This document shows positions 47,456 through 59,853 of a stretch of DNA of 60,000 nt, piece by piece. The stretch is from Nymphaea colorata (Eukaryota > Streptophyta > Magnoliopsida > Nymphaeales > Nymphaeaceae). The notes under the pieces were generated by a model. That model did no database searches, was not told the origin of the DNA, and worked only from the letters and a program-made list of their open reading frames with translations. A program made the translations under genes and the position numbers. Where the stretch lies: assembly GCF_008831285.2 (NCBI RefSeq), contig NC_045142.1:23499300-23559299 (forward strand), in the 5' to 3' direction. Position 1 is the stretch's first letter. Each line of letters begins with the position of its first letter.

Positions 47456-47899
47456 TACTCTCGAATTGAAAGACATAACGGTAAGTTCACATTGGTTCTG
47501 ATACAGTTTTAAAACCCAAAGATAAGGGAGAAGAGAAGGGTGGGGTTCGGCCTCTCACTCGGACGGTGAGGTTCTTATCCGAACAATTTGTGACGCTTTC
47601 ATGGAACAAAAGTTGCGGACCCCTCTTCCCTATCATTGAGCGACACCAGCTGGTCGCATCAGTTCCTATCATTGAGCGACACCCTAATGAATTTGGAAGT
47701 TCATCTTCAAGAAAATTGACACCCATTAATTATAGACTTAGATTTTTTGGGGGGGTTGGAGAAGATCTTATCCACAAAAATGCATATCATGTGGATTTCA
47801 AAACTATAGACATGTGGGTGCCACACGAATTTTCTGGATAAGAATGAAACTTTTGAATCGAATCCAAATCACATTATCATAGACATTATTAATCTACAA

Positions 47900-48054
47900 G
47901 GGCGGAGCCACGGGGCCATGGGCCCTGGCCCCACCTCAATTTTTTTTAAAAAAAAAATTACATGTAAATTTTAGAAAATTTTACTTGTTTTATATAAAAA
48001 TTTTGAAAAAACTTTAATTCGGTTTCGTTCATGAAAAATTTGTGGCTCTGCCCC
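47900..48054 (+). mobile_element. Best copy (D) of the AT-rich dispersed element, with short terminal inverted repeats
   Basis: The left end is 'gggcggagccac' and the right end 'gtggctctgcccc', which are inverted repeats with one mismatch. The body is AT-rich with 'ttttatataaaaattttgaaaaa' and 'actttaattcgg'. There is no coding capacity. A target-site duplication is not obvious. The structure would suit a MITE-like non-autonomous element, but I cannot assign a superfamily. Confidence 0.6.
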
Positions 48055-48458
48055 TGTCTATCTAGCTCACGTTCAATGAAGAACAAAGTTTATAATTTTT
48101 TTCAGCTTTTAGATCTTGTATGATCCAGATTAATGAATGCTAAAAGGGTTTGAAACTACCTAGGGTTGTCAGCGACTGCTTCCACTCTGGTTCCAATACA
48201 GCGTGTGTATCTGATCCAAAATCCAAACCCCGTGGACAAGATCTGAGATCTTGACTGGCGTATCGGATCCGGACCAACATTGACCTGCATGTGAGCCTGA
48301 ACACGTTCGAAGGCCGCTGAGTCATTTTGACCAGTTTGAATCCAGATTCTGATTCCACATGGATGAGTTATTTGGATCTATAGTGTAGGTAATGTGGTCC
48401 TGGATCAATGACGCGAAGTTGACTGGACCGGCCTCAAGTCTATTTTGTCCACAACCAA

Positions 48459-48585
<127 letters not shown>

Positions 48586-49228
48586 ACTACAAAACAAGCA
48601 CAGGCTAGATATGAATCTGAGTCCAAAATGGATATAGCAAAGCAGTATTCCGGATAAAAATCTGCATCCGTTTATGTGTAGGTTACACAATTTGAATGCA
48701 AAAAGTGATGCATCTCTAACAGATCTTGGTCCAGATCTGAAATGAATGGTCTGGATCCAATAACAACCTAAAAAATTTGAATTTTGAAGTCAAGTAAACA
48801 TTTAGGTTGTGTTTGATTGCCTCGGATCTCATATCTAAAGAGAGTTTTAGAACCTCAGATCTAAGAACAGAGAGGTTTTAAAACTTACTTTGTTCGTCGC
48901 ACTCCCTCAGTATTCTCTCTCCTCTCTAGCTTTATTTGTGGATCTGAAATCCACACTTGAAGTCAAACCACCCCCTTCCCAAACATCCCGAAAAGGATCC
49001 AATTCCTTCAGAAGAATTGAATGCGGAGCCGTGTGAAGTGAAAATCTCATCTATGGATTTCAACATTCTTATGGGTCTCAAAAATCTGTGGTTCTTAAAT
49101 TTACAGTTTGATAAAACTCAGATTTACTCAGCAAATTAGATCTGAGATCCGAAACTATCAAACACAATCATAAGGTTTTAAATCATGGATTGGATACCAA
49201 ACTATATCCTATCCATTCACTGCTTAAG

Positions 49229-49392
49229 AGGGGCACAGCCAAGGGGGCCCCCCATGGGCCCACTAAAAAAAAATTAAAAAATTTACACGTAAATTTTTTT
49301 TTTTTTTAAATTCACTTGTCCTATACCAAAATTTTGAAAAATGATATTTTGGTTCCTCAATTCAAAAAATTTCTGGCTTCCTTCCTGCTGCT
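49229..49392 (+). repeat. Dispersed AT-rich element, copy E
   Basis: It begins 'agaggggcacagccaagggg' and ends 'aaaaaatttctggcttcct'. Inside are 'ttgtcctataccaaaattttg' and 'gatattttggttcc'. It is in the same orientation as the other copies. Confidence 0.65.
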
Positions 49393-49989
49393 TAACGTTA
49401 TGTTATATCGCTATTAAATTTGGTTTTCGACATTCCTATTTGAATACAATTATCTAATTCGGCCTTATTCTTTATTCTTCTCACAAATGACAAAATCCTT
49501 TTCCCTCATGGCTAAACTGTTAGCCTATCTTCTTTGCTTCTCTCTCTCTCTCTCTCTCTCTCTCCATGCATTTCCTTCAATGCCTTCATAACTCTTAATT
49601 TTGTGAGGCAATTGTGTGCTGTTGTCATTGATCTATAGTTCCTCTCTCTCTCTCTCTCTAGCTCAATAATTTTTATATTATTTTAAATTGGATATTCGGA
49701 TCATTTGATGTGATCTACTTGGTTTATTTGAATCCTTAAACCAAAATGTTTTTATATGTTTTTTTTTTCTCTCCAATAGAGTGTCAAGTCATTGTGATCA
49801 ACCATAAAAGGGATCTACACTTTTGATATTCTTGGATTTGAGATTCTCTTAAGATGATGAGACACTTTCTCCTCCCAACTTAAATCCTCCGACATTTTTC
49901 AATACAAAGAAGTAAAATAAAAATCTTTGGTATGAATTTTAAGTTTGATATGAGATATTTTGTGTGATGAACCATGGATCCTATCATAC

Positions 49990-50188
49990 AAGGGCCGAGG
50001 CAGAGGGCCGGCAACGGCCATGACACTTCCCCCAACCCTTTTTTTCAAATTTTTAAAATTTCAAACTTTTGTAAAATTTAAAAATTTTCGTTTAGCCTAT
50101 ATAAATTTTTTTGAAAGATTATATTTTCACTCCTGTTGAATTTTTGAAACTATAGTTTGGTTCCACTAATGAAAAATTTCTAGTTTTG
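49990..50188 (+). repeat. Dispersed AT-rich element, copy F
   Basis: It begins 'aagggccgaggcagagggcc' and ends 'gaaaaatttctagttttgttc'. Inside are 'gtttagcctatataaa' and 'gaaactatagtttggttcc', the latter shared with copy B. Confidence 0.6.
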
Positions 50189-51639
50189 TTCATCGTACCA
50201 TAGATATTTTTTTCACATCAACAAAAAAATCGAGAATTTCAAATCCCGAGTAATCAAACGCCTTCTTCTCTATTGGGTCAGCCTTGAAATAGCTTTTAGT
50301 CGGATGTAGACTATAGTCACAAAAAAACGTGTTTTTTTTAAAAAAAAAAGATAAATTAAATGACCGTTTAAAACTAAAAAAATGTGTTTTTCTGAAAAAA
50401 TGTTAAAAACAAAAAAAATCATTTCTTTAATGTGTTTTTTTTCACGGTTTTTTCACCTTTTTAGAATTTTAATGCCAAACAATTGTTTTTATTTTTTATT
50501 TTTTTTATTTGTTACAAATATACTTATCTTTTGATGTTTGTGTTATTAGTTTATCATTTATTTTATTTTATTCTTATTTTTAGTTTTTTAAAATTTTTAA
50601 AAATTTACCATATTTTTTTTTTACTTTTCTCAAGCTCACCGTAATATACTTAAAAAAGATCTTGTCACTTAAAACTCTTAACAAAGTCATGAACCTTCTT
50701 AGAATTTAAAAAAAAAAAAAAACAACAACAACAAAGAAACTTTTATTATTTTAAAAAATAATTACTTCCTGTAATAGATGTGAAAAATGTTATTCCCTGA
50801 AGATTTTGAAAAATATAGTTCGACCCTTTTAAATTTTTTATTTTTTTTTGGGGGTTTAATCTCTGCTGATAAATTTCTTGTTTGAATTTGAATTTTTGGG
50901 TCTTCAATAACAGAATGAATCCCAACATGTTTCTCTTTAGTTTGTGTTATAACAAGAATGAGAACATGTATTTTGGATCAGACCGGGGGTAGGGATTGGA
51001 TTGAAACGGATAGAGAATGGATCCATATCCAGTGGAACAGTAGCTAATGGGAACAAGTCAACAAAATTATCACTGCCACCAATATTATTTATTTATTTAT
51101 TAATTTAACGAAACTTTACTTGGCATGCACTAAAAGAATATGAAATTTTAAGTTATTGAAGAAGAGACCGCTAATCAAGTGCCCTACATAATGATTTATC
51201 GCATGCCTTCGCCCATCGATGGCATGCACCCCACTACAAAACAACCATGATTTCTTTCCAACAATCATTTTAGTTGTTTTTATTTATTTTTTTATTTTAA
51301 TGAAATAATTTAACAATTTTAATGAAGAAAGGAAAATTCAGTTATCATTCAGCTTAAATTGAGAGATTAAACAAGTCTGTGAAAAAATTTTCCAACCCTT
51401 ATGCTGGTATTTATTTTTTATTTTAAAATTAATTTAAAATATTTTTAATTATTTTTAAGTTCATGAAAATAGTGACTGATATGCTGTATTTTTTTCCAAC
51501 ATTAGGGCAATCAAATTCAAATCTAGCTAGCATGAAAGTCCAGGTACTCTCAAACTCTCTACACCAGCCCACGTAAATTTGCTCATTCATACATTAATGT
51601 TTCACACTAGAGTAGCCGAGTCATGTTGTGGTTGTTGTT

Positions 51640-52100
51640 GGTAGGGTTGCACAATGAGCCGAGCCAATTCTGGCTCGACTCAACCTCACTCAAAAAAACT
51701 CGGATCATGTTCGACTCATTTATAGACGAGTCAAGTTCGAGCTTACAAAGATACTTAAAAAAGTGATAAACGAGTCGAGTTTGAGTTTCAGGAACTCGAC
51801 TCGCTTATACTCGATTTTACTCGCAAGCCGATACTCTATATAATATTGTCAAAATGGGTTTACCGGTTTTAACTTTTAGAATAAAATTGAATTTTCACAA
51901 GTTACACGAGTTAAACGAATTACATGAGTTAACACTTACACAGTTAACACCAAATGAATTAATGCCTAAACGAGTTAAATAAGTTTAAAGGAGTCTAGTT
52001 CGAGCTTGATTTTGTGTAGTCGAGCCGAGCTCGAGCTTGGTGCAAGGAGCTTGAGCCGAGCTGCGAGCTCAAGTTTTTTGAGCCGATGTGCAGTCCTAGT
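51640..52100 (+). repeat. CGAG-rich dispersed element, copy
   Basis: It begins 'gtagggttgcacaatgagcc', the family terminus, and continues with 'gagtcgagtttgagtttcagg' type words. It ends in 'cgagccgagctcgagcttgg' and 'tgagccgatgtgcagtcctag', which resembles an inverted copy of its own start. Confidence 0.65.
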
Positions 52101-52312
52101 TGTTGGCAGTTTGCCCACATTAATCTCTAAATTTATTTTATTTATTAAGATTCCATTACTTTTTGTTTTTATGTATGATTGCTCCCTTAAAGTTTGAAAT
52201 TTAAAGTTACAGAAGGCTTTGACTCTGGCATTGCTTCACACTTACTTAATTTCGACATAATCTTATTAGGAGAAAGGGCACTTGTCCCTTTTTATTTCGA
52301 ACAAAGGTAGGT

Positions 52313-52735
52313 AGGGGTGAACAATGAACCGAGTTCAAGCCAACTCATTTGTTTAACGAGTTGGGCTCGAGTTCATGAGTCGACTCGTTCAAATAATCGA
52401 GTTGAGCTTGAGCTCAAGCCTTAATTGGGTTTGTCAAGTTTTAATTAAGTCGATATATTCAAACGAGTTTACGAGTTTGTCAAGTCTTAATCAAGTCGAG
52501 CTCACCATGTAACAATGAATTATCAATTCTATGAATGAGACGAGTTTCTCGAGCCTTAATCGAGTCGAGATCGGACTCAACACATAACGATGAATACCAA
52601 TTATATTCAAACGAGTTTGTCAAACCTTAATCAAGTCAAGCTCAAGCTGCTTCCGTCGAGCAATTCTGATCTCGAGGTTTCATTCGTCGAGTTGAGTTTG
52701 AGCTGATTGAACTCGGCCTCGACTCGACTTATGTT
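52313..52735 (+). repeat. CGAG-rich dispersed element, inverted partner of the copy at 46988
   Basis: It starts 'aggggtgaacaatgaaccgag' and carries 'caagctgcttccgtcgagc', 'gaggtttcattcgtcgag' and 'tgattgaactcggcctcg' near its right end, matching the reverse complement of 46988-47455 in order. Confidence 0.75.
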
Positions 52736-52892
52736 CCACCATATGCATGAGGGATGTGATACCTCAAAGAAGCTTAAGGTCCTCCCCTTTCTACCATTTC
52801 TTTGGATTCATGTTGCTTTTGGACCGCATGGACAACAACAGTACATATTATCAACTAAAGTGTTACGTATCGATCGTTTGCAATACCGTTCT

Positions 52893-52965
52893 AATGCTGA
52901 TGAGAATCAAACTGAGGATAGAATTTCACTAGTCCACCAATCCGACCAGCTACATCATGACTCTT
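52893..52965 (-). mobile_element. tRNA-derived SINE-like copy 2
   Basis: On the minus strand, a box A-like TAGCTGGTCGGATTGG (52952-52937) is followed 21 bases later by TCAGTTTGATTCTC (52915-52902). Spacing and flanks match copy 1 near 7100. A lone perfect box B (GGTTCGAGTCC, 52999-52989) lies just upstream without a visible box A, perhaps the remnant of a second, abutting copy. Confidence 0.5.
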
Positions 52966-55875
52966 AAGTCGGGTTTTTATCGAACATCGGACTCGAACCC
53001 CGGCCGCAAAAATTTCATATAGAATTTAAATCCAATTAACAAGGGAATTTAAAATATAAATTCATTTAGCAAACCTGACTAGATACATGGACAATAATCC
53101 AATTTATCCTATCTGTTTATATCGAGGACTTCCACGTCTATTATTCGCCAAACGCGCTTGGCTTGCTTTACTTTTTCAAATTCTTTTGTTTTTTTTTTTT
53201 TAAATTTGTCCGACGTTTTCTAGAAACTCAAAATAATAATTGCAATGAAGAAAACTTGGCAAGGAGTCAAACGCGAATCGTCGTGGGCGCGAGGCCACTG
53301 TTTGGAACGCGTGGAAAGAGGCGTCCCGTTTTCGTGATATTGGGGAGCCAGGGTGGAGAAAAACGAGAACTCGAAAAGATCTGGTTTTGATAAGAATGAA
53401 TGAATGAGGAGGCGATGGATAAGAACCCAACTTGGAAAAGCTGCCGCCCCCACCCTCTGTGGGTCCCACCAAATCGAGAAACCCTCAAACTTCAAAATTC
53501 AAAACATGGCCGAACGAACGCCATTCAACGGTTTCTTATTTGTGGGCCCCACACGCCTGCTCCCTTCGTGGCTAATTGATACCCTTATTTTTATTTTTAA
53601 AATGTGTTTTATTATTTTTATTAAGAAAATGCCTCCCCCCCCACACTTGTGTTTTGTCAAACGGTTAAATATTTAAAATCTGTCATTAAATAGAAATTTT
53701 AACTGTATAAAAAATATTTAGTCATTCGGCAACATCTGGTCCTGCTGATTTTATTTCTTACATGAACAACTGTTTGTTTGTTCAAATTTGATGGTCTCAA
53801 TATTTTCTCCATTGTTTCCTTTGACCTTTGAATTTAAATTGGGTATATATATATATATGACTGAACTGCTTTAAAAAAATAAGAGAGAAAAAAATAACAT
53901 ACAATTAATAGATTGGATCTCGTTAAGGTACAAGATACGACTTCCGACGGGATCTACATTTGGGTTTGAATATGTGTTCAGATTTAGATCCTGATTTTAG
54001 TTTTACATAAACATCCCATTACCAAAAAGTTCGATTTGTAATAAATTCTGATGTAAATTTCAAAGTTGGATTTGGGTCATATTCATATTTGCTAATTTGA
54101 AATTTGGATTTGGACATATGATCATACAGGTTTTTTTTTATTCATTTTTTTTTAATATGAATCAAACACAAATACGTGAACATCTGCTTCCAGCTTATCC
54201 ATTGAGATCCCAACTGTTGCTCTCATCTTCTCTCTCTCTCTCTCTCTAATATATATATATATATATATACAAAAGCGAATGAATGAAACAATTGGCGTCA
54301 GCCTAACCGCGTGCTGACCATACTAGGTTTAGTTAATGGGGGCCATGCATTTGATCCCATTGACTTGGCTGGGTCATGTCATGTGATGACAACCATCTGA
54401 GACTCACAGCGTCAAACCCATTTATGATTTAGATCTATTGGATCCGATTCATATTAGTTGAATTTTATTAAAAAAGAACAGAACAATCTACCTCTCTCTA
54501 AACTTTTTTTTTTTTTTTTAGTTGCTCGATTAAATTATGTCATGAGGCGAATATGGAGCATCTGTCCTTTGTCTCCTTCAACTTGAAGGTTTTAGGTTCA
54601 ACGGTTGAGTAATCGAATTTGAATTTTAAAACAAGAATCTGTTTACAATCCTTAGCTGTCTAGAAACTGCCCCAAGAGAATTTTACTCACCAAAACTTTG
54701 ATGATTCTTTTATCTAACCAAGTTTAAGTTTGTACCCACTTTTTATTGAGTGTATATTGACGATTTTTTTTTTATGAAATGAGAATTGTGATATCAAACA
54801 AAGAATTTTGATTCCAGAATTCTAGGCTCATTATTGAACCAAAAATATGGAATTGTGACTCTATCCTGGGGGTTGGAATTATGTTTTTTAAAATTTTAGA
54901 TTTTTTGTTTTTTCATCTCTCCTTAATCATCGATTCAACAATTATAATTCATGCTTTATCAAACACATCCTTTTCAATTGTAGATTCAAAATTACAAACT
55001 ATCGAACACAAACAGAAGCTAGAATTGAGATTTTCTTTCAAATTCCAGTTTAAAGTAGGATTTTGTTTTAATTTTTTTTTTTAATATAGAATCAAAATTC
55101 AAGGCCATCAAACACTCTCTAAACGTTAACATATTACACTCTTGGATCAGCTAAACAATCAAACTAATTTGCTGCCAATTCAATTTAAATCAACTGATTC
55201 AAGTCGACTCTGACAACATTGTCTTATAGGTGAGAACCATATCTATTTCCTGCCCCTGTGCCCCCACATAAGCCAAGTCACCAGCTGACTTGGGTAGGTA
55301 AATAAACGATCACTGCTTTTTTTCTTTTCTTTTTTTCTCCCAACCATATCAAACATTGATCAAATGAACTCAGTTGCCAACATTGGCCAAGTCCAAGCCT
55401 TCTATGTTCGTTTAAACTAAATCATATGAAAACTATTTCTGCCCAGCCAGATGATCATCTAACCAAGTAACTTAACCTTTTATGTTTGGTTAAGATAAAG
55501 CAAATCAATACATGGAATATGTAAAGCTTTCAATTGAAGAGTAGTTCTGGATTAAAATTTGTGACCCCTAAGATTCAAATGTGAATCACCAATATTCAAA
55601 TACTCATTATGATTATGATTATTATTTCTATTATTTTCTCTAAAGCAAGCAAGAACTTGCTTGGAAGACAAGACCGGAAACTGTCAATTTGCTCTCGATT
55701 AGTAATAATAAAGAGGGAAGAAGGAAGGTGTGTCAATTTTGGAGGGTTAGACGTCCGATGTTGTGAGTTTGTCGACAGTGGTGGTCCTGTCCTGTCTCTT
55801 TTTACCAGGGGGCAGATAGACTTTGACGATTTCTAAAGTCCAAGGTAGAGGTAGGGACTAGGGAGGAAGAAGGCA

Positions 55876-55884
55876 ATATAAAAG
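55876..55884 (+). promoter_or_regulatory. TATA box of the RING-CH gene
   Basis: ATATAAAAG lies about 130 bases ahead of the ATG, implying a start near 55905-55915 and a purine-rich leader of roughly 100 bases without an upstream ATG in the reading frame. Confidence 0.65.
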
Positions 55885-56015
55885 CCAAGAAGCTCGATAA
55901 CGTCTCATTGCAGTCGCTTTTTTTTGAGTTTTGCAAAAGAGGAGGAGGAAACCAAACATTGACGCAGAAAAAGAAGGAAGACGAGGGAAGAGAAGGAGAA
56001 AGAAAAGGAAAAGAG

Positions 56016-59000
56016 ATGGGGGATCATGTTGTGTTGTTTGTGGAGGAATGCAATCCTTCTGTGCCTCAGTGTAGGATTTGTCACGAGGAGGAAGAAGATG
56101 ACCCAAAGAGCCTGGAGAGTCCTTGTGCTTGTTCTGGGACTTTGAAGGTGTGATTCTTTATTGCTTGTTATGTGTTTTGAATGGTTGTCTGATTTAGGCT
56201 CAAGTTGTTGAAGTTGGTTTTGTGTTCTGTGTGGCAGTATGCTCATAGGAAGTGCATACAGAGGTGGTGTAACGAGAAGGGGGATACAGTTTGTGAGATA
56301 TGCCTGCAGGTTTTCTCTTCTTCCTTTTTCTTCTTCCGTTATCTATTTTTTCTTTTTTGTGGGGAGCATGGGTTCTTCCTGCTGGGGTTTTGGGGAGTTC
56401 TTTTTTTTTTTTTTGTGGAGGGGAAGAAGGTTCTGAGTTTATGGAGGTTGCAGAAATTTGAGCCTGGGTATACGGCACCTGCGAAAAAAGAAGCATTTGG
56501 ACGCCTGCCTTTGCTCATCAGGTTCTCTCTCTCTCTCTCTCTCTCTCTCTTTATTTTTTTTGTATCTTCTTGACAACAAAAAAATTCTTGGTGACTCTTG
56601 CCATTCCTCCCCTGTTTTCTTGTCCCTCTCTCTTTCTCCCTCTCTCTCTCACGCACGGACACAGTTTTTTCATTTGATTTTGCTATACTTTTTGTTGCAT
56701 CCTCTGTCATTCTTCGATGCTTAAGAAACCCCTTTCCTCTTTCTCTTCCTCTCTCCCATGAATTCTTTCGTTATTTGATTTTGGCAATTTTTTCTTTTTG
56801 GTTATTCTGCAAATTTTCTCTTCCTTGTTCCTTCTCAGTACTTGGAAATAGTTTTTTTGGCCCCTCCCTTTCTTTCTCCTCTTCCACGAATGGGGTCTAG
56901 ATGTTGTTCTTTCTCTGCTTACACGTTTTGAGGTTGTCAAGAAAGGAAAGCAAAAAAAAGAATATATTGAGTTCGTGGGCAGTCCCATTGACAATGGAAA
57001 GAATATGATTCTGCAGGGGCGAGCCTCATTCTCCGAGAGACGACTTGGAGCTTCAAAATCCTGGTTTGATTGCAATCGTTGCAGCAGATAGCGATTTTCT
57101 AGAGAGCAACTACAGGGAAAGCTCCCTATCAACCTTTTGCCGATCAGTAGCACTAACGGTAACTAAACTCTTTCTCACTCCCTTTTCCTCCCGATTCCTC
57201 CTCTGTGTAATTTGATTTTTCCTTTTTGTGTTTTTCGTTCTTATGTTTTATTTCTATGTTGTGCAGTTCACTGTTCTTCTGCTTATACGCCATGTTGTCA
57301 TTCTGCTGGCAGATGGAGGAGAGCAGTACGCTTTTACATTATTCACTGTAAGCTTTTCCGTCTTCGTCCTTGCTGCTTCTTTTGGTCCTCTCTTGCTTTT
57401 GTCTTCTTCCCCTTTTCTTCCAAACTTCATCTTCCACGTCCAATGCATGGAGAATGGCATAACTACCAGGACACTTGCTTTCTTTTTCTAAAATTTGTTT
57501 CCCTGGTTTATGCCCCTTACAGAATCCCGTGGGAAATCTTAATGCAATCTCTTCCTAACATTTGTTCCCTGCTTCCATTTCACATGTCTTCCTGTATCTT
57601 TTTCATTTACTGGGAACTAAGTCTTTAAGACTTTTAAGTATTCAAATTCAAATTTTGTGAGTCGGCTGATTTGGATGATCGAGCTGATTAACTGGGTCTG
57701 ACTTGGTCTTTGGCTGGCTGATCAAGGCTCAGGATTACCCTACAAGTGGTCCAAAGGTGACTGCTGGTTTAAAAAATGGAAGACAAAAAAGCAGTGTTGA
57801 ATTCTCTGGCCGCCATAAAGCCACACACTATGATTCTGCACTTGGGCTCTATTTTGATTTCTTGGGAAAAGTTGCAGAAACTTTGTGTGGATAGTTTTTT
57901 CTCTTTTACATATAGGGTGTACATGTAAAGTCACCAAGTTGATGGGATGTTCAGAGTTCTCTGAATTTATGGACTAAAGTTGAAGGAGTGTGTGCTGTAC
58001 ACCACGAGCAGCAGATACCTCCAAGGGTTTACCAACCAGAAGACTGTTAATGTGCATTTGATGATAGCATCTTTTCCCTTGGCTTAATCATGCATCAGAA
58101 GAGGATAAAAGAAAATGCGAATGAAAAAGTTTGTTGGAAAGAAACAGCCTTATGTTTGTGACGTGTGCACCTTGATGAAACCCATGGGTCCTATTCAGTG
58201 TTTTGAGAATTTTCCTGTTACTGAAAGTTTGCTGAGAAAGCAAACGGGGTCTAAGTTCTAAAAAAATGAGGGTTTGTCGACTAACCTATATCTGTCAGTG
58301 GGATATTATTGAAGCTTGTTTTTGTGGGCATCAACAATAGCAATCTGGTCCCACTGTTGTTAGTAAGGTTTTGAACTTGACTGGTCCCTTTGGCTTTCTC
58401 AAAATGGTTCATCCCCCATGCACCCCAACTACTAGTTCAGATATTGACTGTTTTTTGTTGAGTCAATATCAAGGTGTAGCTAAGACGGAGCACTATCAAA
58501 TCCTCTCTGTTAAAGGCAAATTTTAAGATGCACAACAAACAAATTAGATTTTCCGATCAAGCATTGGGAGGACTATGAGCACTTGTGCAATAATAATCCA
58601 GTTTTTTTACTTCATTTGGAATTGAATGAACAAAAGTGACCGTCATGAATTTCTTCTGTTCTTAAAGTTCTACTTTTTCTTCTTGTAGTTCATGGTTGAT
58701 TGGGTCTCTAAATTTCTTTCATTGGTAAAACTTTCAGCTTTTTCTTTTGAGGGCGAGTGGAATTTTACTACCCTTTTACATAATGGCTCATGCAATCTCT
58801 GCAATTCAACGCCGGCAGCAAGAGCATCTGCAGGTGAGCTTTATGGTCTATTTTTCCTCCTTGTTCTTCTGTGAAAAAATAGTGTACAAGGTAAAAGTGA
58901 GATTATTTTCGTGTTCATTTTATTTGCTGAACAGAGAAGCAGGCTTTTCTCTATTGCGTATATTTCTTATGTTGAATTAACCTTAAGTACCGTACAGGGG

Positions 59001-59853
59001 ATTCCTACAGTGTAGCCTACTGTAATTAATTTGTCTTCTTAGCAGGATGCATCCATTCCCTCCAGTGAATAGAATTTTTTTTTATGAACTCGTACAATCA
59101 AATTATTGCAACGCCATAAATGGCATAACCTTATCTGTGGTTCACATCAGGCACATGACCAAGCAAATTTAATTGATTTACTGGTTCTACGCATAATGGA
59201 GAATCTGCTATTGGATCCTGAATTAGGATTAAAAAGGACAACACAACCGACAGCCAAAGAATCTAGTAGCCATTCATGTGCTTGATGCTTTGCTTTCATC
59301 CTCTTAAAAACAAAGTATATTGCCTTTCTAACCTAATCCTTAAGTTTGGCATCTAAAAAAAGCCTTGAACATCACTTTTGACAGCATGAGAAAAAGTGCT
59401 TCATAAGAACTGCATTCTTGTATGAAGGTGACTATGATATGTCATTGGCATGGGATCACCATGGTTAAAAACTTGAAAGTAAAAGTTGTGTTATGCTATT
59501 GATTGAGGCAAGAAAGACTTGAGCTTTATCAGCCGGGGATCTGCCAATGTATGGTCAATTGTTACAGGGTTTTACTTTACCCTGGCCAAAGAAGTATAAG
59601 AAAAGCTGTGTCCTCCCTTCTACTGATGGGATTGATTTTGTCTCATTGTATGAAATTTATGCTTCATTTGGCTGATTTAGTGTAAAAACTTACCTTTTAA
59701 CCCGAATCTTAAGGTGGGTATCTGATATTGCAGGATTATGATGGTCTGGAAAATGAAGGGGACCAAGAAGAAGAAGAAGAAGAAGAAGAAGAAGAAGAAG
59801 AAGAAGGTGATGATGAAGAAGAGGACGAGGAACAGCAACATCTTCCAGTCTAG
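56016..59853 (+). CDS. RING-CH (RINGv) membrane E3 ubiquitin ligase, DUF3675 type
   Basis: Seven exons, 56016-56147, 56238-56309, 56454-56521, 57017-57158, 57267-57347, 58738-58833 and 59734-59853, total 711 bases and 236 aa. The N-terminal RINGv finger has the C4HC3 pattern with Cys19, Cys22, Cys37, Cys39, His47, Cys50, Cys63 and Cys66, plus the conserved Trp54. It is followed by KFEPGYTAP, the hallmark of the plant DUF3675 group. Two hydrophobic segments, [19 protein letters not shown] and [18 protein letters not shown], are likely membrane spans. The C-terminus is an acidic tail with 13 consecutive Glu. MARCH-type ligases of this kind ubiquitinate membrane proteins; the substrate here is unknown. 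Donors of exon 3 (CAG/gttctc) and exon 1 (AAG/gtgtga) are weak but the frame and family demand them. Confidence 0.93.
57348..58737 (+). other. Intron 5 of the RING-CH gene (1.4 kb)
   Basis: Bounded by ACT/gtaagc and a cttttcag-like acceptor at 58737. It has no recognisable gene. Its only open frames longer than 60 codons read straight out of the flanking exon or have no similarity. Confidence 0.7.
58834..59733 (+). other. Intron 6 of the RING-CH gene (900 bases)
   Basis: Bounded by CAG/gtgagc and attgcag. No internal gene or repeat of note. Confidence 0.7.
59767..59805 (+). repeat. GAA trinucleotide repeat in coding sequence
   Basis: Thirteen GAA codons in a row encode the polyglutamate stretch of the RING-CH ligase tail. 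Changes of whole codons would alter the tail length without breaking the frame. Confidence 0.95.
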
